A stretch of DNA of 11,903 nucleotides from JABIAL01 sp964645825 (GTDB taxonomy: Bacteria; Patescibacteriota; Patescibacteriia; UBA1558; GWA2-36-10), in assembly GCA_964645825.1 (NCBI GenBank), contig CAZXZY010000025.1, forward strand, positions 1-11,903. Reading direction: 5' to 3'. The translations under genes and the position numbers were made by a program. The notes beneath the pieces are model-generated. The model worked only from the letters and a program-made list of their open reading frames with translations, did not search any database and was not told where the DNA came from. Numbering within the stretch: the stretch's first letter is position 1; every line of letters begins with the position of its first letter. Of the stretch, positions 7,340-11,903 are shown piece after piece.

Positions 7340-8444
7340 AAATATAATCAGGATAATAATTACGAGCATTCCATAAAGCCCAGCCGGCAGTAGAAGTGAC
7401 ATTTTCGACAGCATTGATTTGCTGGTCGATTAATCTTTGATCATAAATAGCACCGATATTAAAAGCTTGTAGCCAAGGACGAATCTTGGCTTTTTTATTT
7501 TGTAGTGCTGACTGACTAATTTCTAAACCATAAGTCAAAACTGCTCCGGGATGAGCGGCAGCATTTTCTAGGCCCAAATAATTTATTGGATAATGTGAGG
7601 CATACATCATTGGATAAATATAATCAAAGTATTCAGCGGCGTCAGTTAATTTTTGGCCAATATGTAAATCATAATCATCATCTGTATGATCCATGACTAA
7701 ACCAAACATGTCGATAGATATTACAGTCTCGTTAGATAAATTGTCTGATAAAAATTTAAAAAAGTTTTTCATGATTTCACTACGATTTTGTTCTGATGTA
7801 AGATTATAATTCATATTAGACATATCACCATCACTAGGATAGCGCATATAGTCAAAATTTATTTCATCAAATCCTAAAGCTGTTGCCTCACGAGCAATAT
7901 CTAAATTATAATCCCAGACTTCTTGTTTTTGAGGATCGAGCCAGGCCAAGCCCTTGTGGTCATGCCAAATGTTTCCATTCCAAGTTTTGAAAGCTAAATC
8001 TGGTTTGGCAGTGGCCAAAACTGGATCTTGGAAAACAGTTTGTCGGGCTATCACATAAATTCCGGCTTTATGAAATTCTTTGATAATTTTTTTGACATCA
8101 TTCATCTTTGAGCGTACAGCATTTATTTCTGTGACAGCTGGCAATTGACTGTCGTATAAAATAAAACCAGAATAATCTTTTATGTCTATCACGACACTAT
8201 TTATCCGGCCATTTTTTATTTTTTCAATTAAACCTTGGCGCCATTCATCTCGTCCAGCTGAATAAGCAGTCAGGTATATTGACCTTACATAATCAGGAGT
8301 AGTAAATTTGTCTACTATTGGTGTAAAATGTTGGATATCGATTATTTCCCAATTTGTGTTATCTTTAGTGATCAGCCAGAAGCTCACTAAAAAAACAGCA
8401 CCTAAAATAATGTAGCTGGGCATAAATTTTTGTATTGGAGACAT
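7332..8444 (-). CDS. Membrane-anchored putative glycoside hydrolase (DUF4015, COG1306)
   Basis: This 370-residue protein has one N-terminal membrane helix (about 10-26) and an extracytoplasmic domain matching the DUF4015 putative glycosyl hydrolase family, probably a TIM barrel. Family landmarks are YLTAYSAG (57-64), VVIDIKDYSG (84-93), GIYVIARQTVFQDP (128-141), WLDPQ (168-172), FDEINFDYMRYPSDG (192-206, the hallmark segment), SIDMFG (243-248), YPMMYASHY (277-285) and the terminal WALWNARN. Acidic residues in the hallmark segment (Asp193, Glu194, Asp198) are the likely catalytic candidates by analogy only; no substrate is established to my knowledge. It is divergent from the M23 peptidase gene, so a role in cell-surface glycan metabolism is an inference. 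The ATG lies exactly at the predicted transcription start, so the mRNA may be leaderless. Confidence 0.9.
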   Translation of the reverse strand: MSPIQKFMPSYIILGAVFLVSFWLITKDNTNWEIIDIQHFTPIVDKFTTPDYVRSIYLTAYSAGRDEWRQGLIEKIKNGRINSVVIDIKDYSGFILYDSQLPAVTEINAVRSKMNDVKKIIKEFHKAGIYVIARQTVFQDPVLATAKPDLAFKTWNGNIWHDHKGLAWLDPQKQEVWDYNLDIAREATALGFDEINFDYMRYPSDGDMSNMNYNLTSEQNRSEIMKNFFKFLSDNLSNETVISIDMFGLVMDHTDDDYDLHIGQKLTDAAEYFDYIYPMMYASHYPINYLGLENAAAHPGAVLTYGLEISQSALQNKKAKIRPWLQAFNIGAIYDQRLIDQQINAVENVTSTAGWALWNARNYYPDYIFN

Positions 8445-8450
8445 GGGTTT

Positions 8451-8459
8451 ATTATAGCA
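8451..8459 (-). promoter_or_regulatory. Extended -10 promoter of the DUF4015 gene
   Basis: On the minus strand TGC precedes a perfect TATAAT (8456-8451). The expected +1, seven bases past the hexamer, is 8444, the A of the predicted ATG. The -35 region is poor (TTTCGG at 17-base spacing), so the extended element probably compensates. This predicts a leaderless transcript. Confidence 0.55.
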
Positions 8460-8470
8460 AAGATTGGCAG

Positions 8471-8499
8471 TTGCCGAAAATTGATATTTTCTTTACAAT
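8471..8499 (+). promoter_or_regulatory. Promoter of the M23 peptidase gene
   Basis: A -35 box TTGCCG (8471-8476) and a -10 box TACAAT (8494-8499) are exactly 17 bases apart. The expected start is at 8506-8507, at the A of the chosen ATG, so this mRNA is also predicted to be leaderless or nearly so. The -35 box lies inside the spacer of the divergent DUF4015 promoter. Confidence 0.65.
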
Positions 8500-8506
8500 A
8501 TATGTT

Positions 8507-9766
8507 ATGAGTAAAAAATTATATATTTTTGGTGGATTATTATTGATTGTTGCTATATTCTTTGCTGGGCGCTTGTTTTCGGCCGCAGAAGACGAAAAGG
8601 CCGCAGAAACTGCACGAATTGCAGAAGTTGAGCGAATAGCACTACTGGACAGAGAGCTTGTCATTGATATTGAATCAGGCATGACTTTTTCTATTATTGC
8701 AGAAAAGGCTGGTTTAGATCATACTTTAATGACAGCTTTATTTGCTTCTGCTGAAGATGTTTATGATTTATCCAGAGTCAAAGTTGGTAAGCCAATCAAA
8801 TTCTATTTTGACAAACCTACTAATCAGCTTACTAAGATGATTTATCAAGTAGATTCTGAGTCTGAATTATTTATTGAGCCATTTTCTACTACTACAGAAA
8901 CAGGAGAAATAGAAGAAAACTGGCAAGCAGAAGTTAGAGACATTGATTATGAAATAAAAATCAAGACTGTTGAAGGATCGATTGACTCATCTTTATATCA
9001 ATCAGCCTTAGATCAAGATATCGATATCAGGGCAATTATAGAATTAGCTGATGTCTTTGCTTGGACAATTGATTTTGCAATGGGTATTCGCCAGGGTGAT
9101 ACTTACAAATTTATTTATGAAGAAAGATATCGCAATGGAGAGTATGTTATGCCAGGTAAAATTATTGCTGCCATATTTAATAATGACGGTGAAGTTAAAG
9201 AGGGCTATTATTTCTTAGAGGGCTTAGATGAAGACGGCGATGAGATTGAAGGTTATTTTGATTTAGAAGGAGCTTCTCTACAAAAATTATTTTTGAAAAA
9301 CCCAGTCAACTTTAGATATATTAGTTCTGGTTATACTACTGGCATGCGTTATGTAGAAGCTTTTAATGTCAGTACAGGGCATAGGGCAATTGATTATGCC
9401 GCCGCTGCCGGTACACCAATTAGAGCGGTTGGTGATGGTGTGGTGACGTCTGCTGGTTGGAATTCTGGCGGCTATGGAAATTTAACTTCAATTAGACATA
9501 ATAGTGTATACAGTACAAACTATGCTCATCAATCTAGAATTTACGTTCGCTATGGTCAAAAAGTAAAACAAGGTGACATTATTGGTACAGTTGGTTCGAC
9601 TGGATTTTCTACGGGTCCTCATTTACATTTTGAAATGGTCAAACACGGCACTAAAGTAAATCCATTACGTGTAGAATTACCATCAGACAAAGCTATCGCT
9701 GAAGAGAACATGGAAGCATTTTTTGCTAGTATAGAAAATATAAAAAAACAATTACATGGAGAATGA
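8507..9766 (+). CDS. M23-family zinc metallopeptidase, membrane-anchored
   Basis: This is a predicted peptidoglycan endopeptidase of the LytM/MepM type acting outside the membrane. The protein is 419 residues. It has an N-terminal membrane anchor (about 5-25), a short charged helix (28-48), a LysM/OapA-like region around 50-110, and a middle domain (about 145-255, with DVFAWTIDF and IRQGDTYKFIYEERY) like that of MepM/Csd3. The C-terminal M23 domain has zinc ligands His292 and Asp296 (HxxxD), His341 (YAH) and the HLH motif His372-x-His374, so the active site is complete. I chose ATG 8507 because it gives a clean signal anchor and sits at the promoter start point; an upstream in-frame ATG at 8435 would overlap the divergent gene and span the promoter. 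The next gene starts inside its end. Confidence 0.93.
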   Translation: MSKKLYIFGGLLLIVAIFFAGRLFSAAEDEKAAETARIAEVERIALLDRELVIDIESGMTFSIIAEKAGLDHTLMTALFASAEDVYDLSRVKVGKPIKFYFDKPTNQLTKMIYQVDSESELFIEPFSTTTETGEIEENWQAEVRDIDYEIKIKTVEGSIDSSLYQSALDQDIDIRAIIELADVFAWTIDFAMGIRQGDTYKFIYEERYRNGEYVMPGKIIAAIFNNDGEVKEGYYFLEGLDEDGDEIEGYFDLEGASLQKLFLKNPVNFRYISSGYTTGMRYVEAFNVSTGHRAIDYAAAAGTPIRAVGDGVVTSAGWNSGGYGNLTSIRHNSVYSTNYAHQSRIYVRYGQKVKQGDIIGTVGSTGFSTGPHLHFEMVKHGTKVNPLRVELPSDKAIAEENMEAFFASIENIKKQLHGE

Positions 9767-9980
9767 TTTAAATAATCAAACATCAAATAAGCCAAGTAGT
9801 TCAATGTGGACATTGTCTTATCGGCTGCAGGGCTTGACCCTGGGCTTAATAGCAGCTTTAGTGTATTGCTATTTTTATTTGGGCTTTTGGCACAAATATT
9901 TGATTATTGCCGCTGCCATTCTTGGATATTTTTTAGGCTGGATAGTGGGAAAGTTTACTTATCGTTCTGGTCGTAAATAA
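9756..9980 (+). CDS. Small two-helix membrane protein of unknown function
   Basis: I do not recognise the family. The 74-residue protein has a polar, Asn/Ser-rich N terminus (1-17), two predicted membrane helices (about 26-45 and 48-67) joined by a very short turn (WHKY), and a basic tail. The second helix carries a GxxxGxxxG glycine zipper (Gly57, Gly61, Gly65), a pattern that favours helix packing or oligomers. It overlaps the M23 gene by 11 bases, so it is probably translated from the same mRNA. Met17 (ATG at 9804) is an alternative start that would remove the overlap. AtpZ/AtpI-like small proteins have similar topology, but no F-ATPase genes are nearby, so I do not assign that name. Confidence 0.72.
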   Translation: MENDLNNQTSNKPSSSMWTLSYRLQGLTLGLIAALVYCYFYLGFWHKYLIIAAAILGYFLGWIVGKFTYRSGRK

Positions 9981-9983
9981 GGT

Positions 9984-10012
9984 TTGTTAATTTAGTCAAA
10001 ATTCGGTATAAT
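9984..10012 (+). promoter_or_regulatory. Promoter of parAB
   Basis: A -35 box TTGTTA (9984-9989) and a perfect -10 box TATAAT (10007-10012) are 17 bases apart, starting 4 bases after the upstream stop codon. The start would be near 10019, about 16 nt before the ParA ATG, again with no Shine-Dalgarno motif. No terminator is visible between the upstream gene and this promoter. Confidence 0.7.
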
Positions 10013-10034
10013 AGTATTAGTTTTGACTCAAATT

Positions 10035-10793
10035 ATGGCCAGAATCATCTCAGTAGTAAATCAAAAAGGTGGTGTAGGTAAAACTACGACCACTATTAAT
10101 TTAGCCTCTTACCTCGCAGAATTAGGTAAGAGAGTTTTAGTGATAGATATTGACCCACAAGGCAATGCTTCTTCTGGCTTCGGGATAGATCAAAAGAAAT
10201 TAAAAAAAGGATTATACGAAGTTTTAATTGATCCAAATACAAAAATCACCGAAGTAGTGAGAGCACATCAAGACAACCTTCATGTGTTACCTTCCACCCC
10301 AGATTTAGCAGGAGCCGCCATAGATTTGGTTAATCAACCAAGTCGAGAATATCGTTTGCGAGAAAATTTAAATGATATTTTAGATTTATATGATTTTATA
10401 TTGATTGATAACCCACCATCACTTGGATTATTGACCATTAATGGTTTGGTAGCAGCGAGTGAAGTTTTGATTCCGGTTCAGTGTGAGTATTATGCTCTAG
10501 AGGGCTTGTCTCAGTTATTAAGCACGATTGATTTGATTAAGCAGCATTTGCAGCCAGAACTAAAAATTTTAGGCGCAGTCATGACTATGCATGATAGTCG
10601 TAACAAATTATCACGAGCAGTCTTCGATGAGCTTTATCAGCATTTTCCGAACCGTATTTTCAGATCCGTTATTCCTCGCAATGTTCGTCTAGCTGAAGCA
10701 CCTTCTTATGGTAAGCCAATCAAAGAATATGATAAACATTCAGCTGGTGCCAAAGCTTATCGACGTTTGGCACAAGAAATCATTTTATCTTGA
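10035..10793 (+). CDS. parA: ParA/Soj chromosome-partitioning ATPase
   Basis: This cytoplasmic Walker-type ATPase binds the nucleoid and, with ParB, separates replicated origins. The protein is 252 residues, a standard small Soj without an N-terminal HTH. It shows the deviant Walker A box KGGVGKTT (11-18, with signature Lys11 and Lys16), the A' motif DIDPQGN (38-44, Asp40), and the Walker B segment LIDNPPSLGLLTIN around Asp125. The last reads DNPPS where many relatives have DCPPS. I start at ATG 10035, which gives the canonical MARIISVVNQKGG opening; an in-frame TTG at 10023 would add four residues. The parB gene follows after 30 bases with no terminator, so the two form an operon. Confidence 0.96.
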   Translation: MARIISVVNQKGGVGKTTTTINLASYLAELGKRVLVIDIDPQGNASSGFGIDQKKLKKGLYEVLIDPNTKITEVVRAHQDNLHVLPSTPDLAGAAIDLVNQPSREYRLRENLNDILDLYDFILIDNPPSLGLLTINGLVAASEVLIPVQCEYYALEGLSQLLSTIDLIKQHLQPELKILGAVMTMHDSRNKLSRAVFDELYQHFPNRIFRSVIPRNVRLAEAPSYGKPIKEYDKHSAGAKAYRRLAQEIILS

Positions 10794-10823
10794 TTAAAAA
10801 ATAGATTAAAATAAAAATAAATT

Positions 10824-11681
10824 ATGTCAGCTTTAGGCAAGGGCTTAGGCTCTTTAATCCCAAATAAAAATACTAACATTCCCACAAGTGACCTTGGTAG
10901 TCCGGCGGTCAAGACCGATGAACAGATTCATCAACTTGAACCAAGTACTATCAAAACAAATCCGTGGCAGCCACGTAGTACTTTTGATCGAGAAAAATTA
11001 GAAGAGCTCACTGAAAGTATTAAGCAGCACGGTATTATTCAGCCCTTGATAGTGACCAAAGAAAATAATAACTATCAACTGATCGCTGGAGAAAGACGTT
11101 TGCGAGCAGCCAAACTCTTGAATCTTGATGAAGTGCCGGTTGTCATTCGCAAAGCTACGGACAAAGAAAAACTGGAGTTGTCTGTAATCGAAAATGTACA
11201 GCGACATGATCTAAATGCCCTGGAAGAAGCGGAGAGCTACAAAAGATTGTTAGAAGAGTTTGGACTTACGCGTGAACAAGTTTCACAGCAAGTGAGCAAA
11301 AGTACTTCGGCAATTTCTAATTATTTACGTTTATTAAAATTACCTCTTGTCATCCAAGAGGCGATTCGTGATGGTAAAATAAGTTTTTCTCACGCTAAAG
11401 TCATTTTGAGTTACACAGATAAACTAGAACAAATCAAAATATTTAAAAAAATATTAAAAGATGATCTGAGTGTTCGAGAGGTAGAGAATTTATCCAAAAA
11501 ATCAGCTGAAAAAGCCAAAGAGCGTCAGCCGCAAGATCCAATCATTACTTCTTGGGAGGATAAGTTGACTCGTAGCCTAGGTTCAAAAGTAAAGATAGAT
11601 AAAAAGAACGACAAAGGGTCTATTAAAATAAATTTTTTCTCCCACGAAGAACTCAAGAATTTATTAGATAAATTAGAGTAA
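10824..11681 (+). CDS. parB: ParB/Spo0J centromere-binding partition protein
   Basis: This is a DNA-binding CTPase clamp that loads at parS and stimulates ParA. The 285-residue protein begins with the typical ALGKGLGSLIP ParA-interaction peptide. The N-terminal domain contains NPWQPR and the CTP-binding boxes GERRLRAAKL (89-98, with Arg91, Arg92 and Arg94) and ENVQRHDLN (123-131, with Glu123, Asn124 and Arg127). The HTH lies at about 148-172 (LTREQVSQQVSKSTSAISNY). A linker and a short C-terminal dimerisation domain (about 245-285) complete it. All key regions are present. The leader is AT-rich with no Shine-Dalgarno, and the sequence before its ATG matches that before parA. The prepilin gene begins 13 bases downstream. 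Confidence 0.96.
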   Translation: MSALGKGLGSLIPNKNTNIPTSDLGSPAVKTDEQIHQLEPSTIKTNPWQPRSTFDREKLEELTESIKQHGIIQPLIVTKENNNYQLIAGERRLRAAKLLNLDEVPVVIRKATDKEKLELSVIENVQRHDLNALEEAESYKRLLEEFGLTREQVSQQVSKSTSAISNYLRLLKLPLVIQEAIRDGKISFSHAKVILSYTDKLEQIKIFKKILKDDLSVREVENLSKKSAEKAKERQPQDPIITSWEDKLTRSLGSKVKIDKKNDKGSIKINFFSHEELKNLLDKLE

Positions 11682-11694
11682 TAAATATTTAAAT

Positions 11695-11903
11695 ATGTTT
11701 AGGAGAGTTCAAAATAAGAAACAGTATTTTAATCTGGGGTTTACTTTGGTAGAGTTATTAGTTGTCATTGCTATTATTGGCATATTAAGTTCAGTAGCTG
11801 TAGTAAATTTGAATTCTGCTCGTGAAAAAGCTAGAGCGTCTGCTGTTTTAGCTTCTTTTGTTGAGCTTAATTCTGCTGTGAGATTGTGCATGGACGATGA
11901 AAA
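11695..11903 (+). CDS. Type IV prepilin / pseudopilin, 3' end beyond the window
   Basis: The reading frame is open to the window edge (69 codons). It starts with a short basic leader containing Arg3, Arg4, Lys8 and Lys9, then the class III signal NLG-FTLVELL. Prepilin peptidase would cleave after Gly15, leaving Phe16 at the mature N terminus and Glu20 at position +5. A hydrophobic helix follows (ELLVVIAIIGILSSVAVVNL), then a sequence with AREKAR typical of pilins. It is secreted and assembled into a type IV pilus or a pseudopilus used for adhesion, motility or DNA uptake. It may be the first gene of a pilus locus, or a co-transcribed tail of parAB, since I see no promoter or terminator in the 13-base gap. 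Confidence 0.9.
   Translation, partial: MFRRVQNKKQYFNLGFTLVELLVVIAIIGILSSVAVVNLNSAREKARASAVLASFVELNSAVRLCMDDE

Noticed and set aside
8435..8506. Longer M23 peptidase start at ATG 8435
   Set aside because: It would add 24 residues before the membrane anchor, overlap the divergent gene, and place the start upstream of a good promoter whose -10 lies at 8494-8499.
9764..9766. Possible UGA-to-Gly recoding, as in some Patescibacteria
   Set aside because: TGA terminates the M23 and ParA frames at the normal family ends, and no conserved domain is interrupted by in-frame TGA, so the standard bacterial code fits.
11272..11286. Inverted repeat GTGAA-5-TTCAC inside parB, considered as a parS site
   Set aside because: The half-sites are in the opposite order to parS (TTCAC-GTGAA), the spacer breaks symmetry, and the bases simply encode conserved ParB residues before the HTH.
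1..11903. Mobile elements, CRISPR arrays, phage or defence genes
   Set aside because: I looked for transposase-like proteins, terminal inverted repeats, spaced direct repeats and recombinase motifs on both strands and saw none; every sizeable frame is explained by a housekeeping or envelope gene.

Overview
This AT-rich window looks like ordinary chromosome from a bacterium with a small, compact genome. I favour a member of the Candidate Phyla Radiation (Patescibacteria). The grounds are indirect: very short intergenic gaps, no recognisable Shine-Dalgarno motif before any gene, a DUF4015 (COG1306) putative glycoside hydrolase, an RND efflux pair with a lipoprotein adaptor and no outer-membrane partner gene, and a type IV prepilin. 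The lineage is an inference. The standard bacterial code fits, with TGA used as a stop at the ends of the M23 peptidase and parA genes.

Layout from left to right. Positions 1-141 (minus strand) hold two abutting tRNA genes, tRNA-Leu(CAA) followed by a CAU-anticodon tRNA cut by the window edge, driven by a near-consensus promoter at 171-199. Positions 311-5075 (plus) are a two-gene efflux operon: a lipoprotein membrane-fusion adaptor and an RND transporter, closed by a clear intrinsic terminator. Positions 5152-5427 encode a stand-alone acylphosphatase. Positions 5520-7339 encode an MscS-type channel whose stop overlaps the start of an exonuclease III/AP endonuclease gene. The latter converges on a membrane-anchored DUF4015 protein (8444-7332, minus), and the two genes share an 8-bp palindrome that supplies both stop codons.

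A 62-bp divergent promoter region (8445-8506) separates the DUF4015 gene from a plus-strand run: an M23 peptidase, an overlapping two-helix membrane protein, ParA, ParB, and the start of a prepilin cut by the right edge.

Functionally the window mixes envelope genes (efflux, osmotic release, peptidoglycan cleavage, possible glycan cleavage, pilus) with chromosome partition (ParAB), DNA repair (Xth) and translation (tRNAs). I see no mobile element, CRISPR array, rRNA or phage gene, and no clear new defence system. The most interesting points are the oversized adaptor with an internal repeat, the leaderless or near-leaderless promoter layout, and the terminator-promoter fusions around the acylphosphatase gene. 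No gene-free stretch exceeds 300 bases; the longest is 142-310, which holds two promoters.
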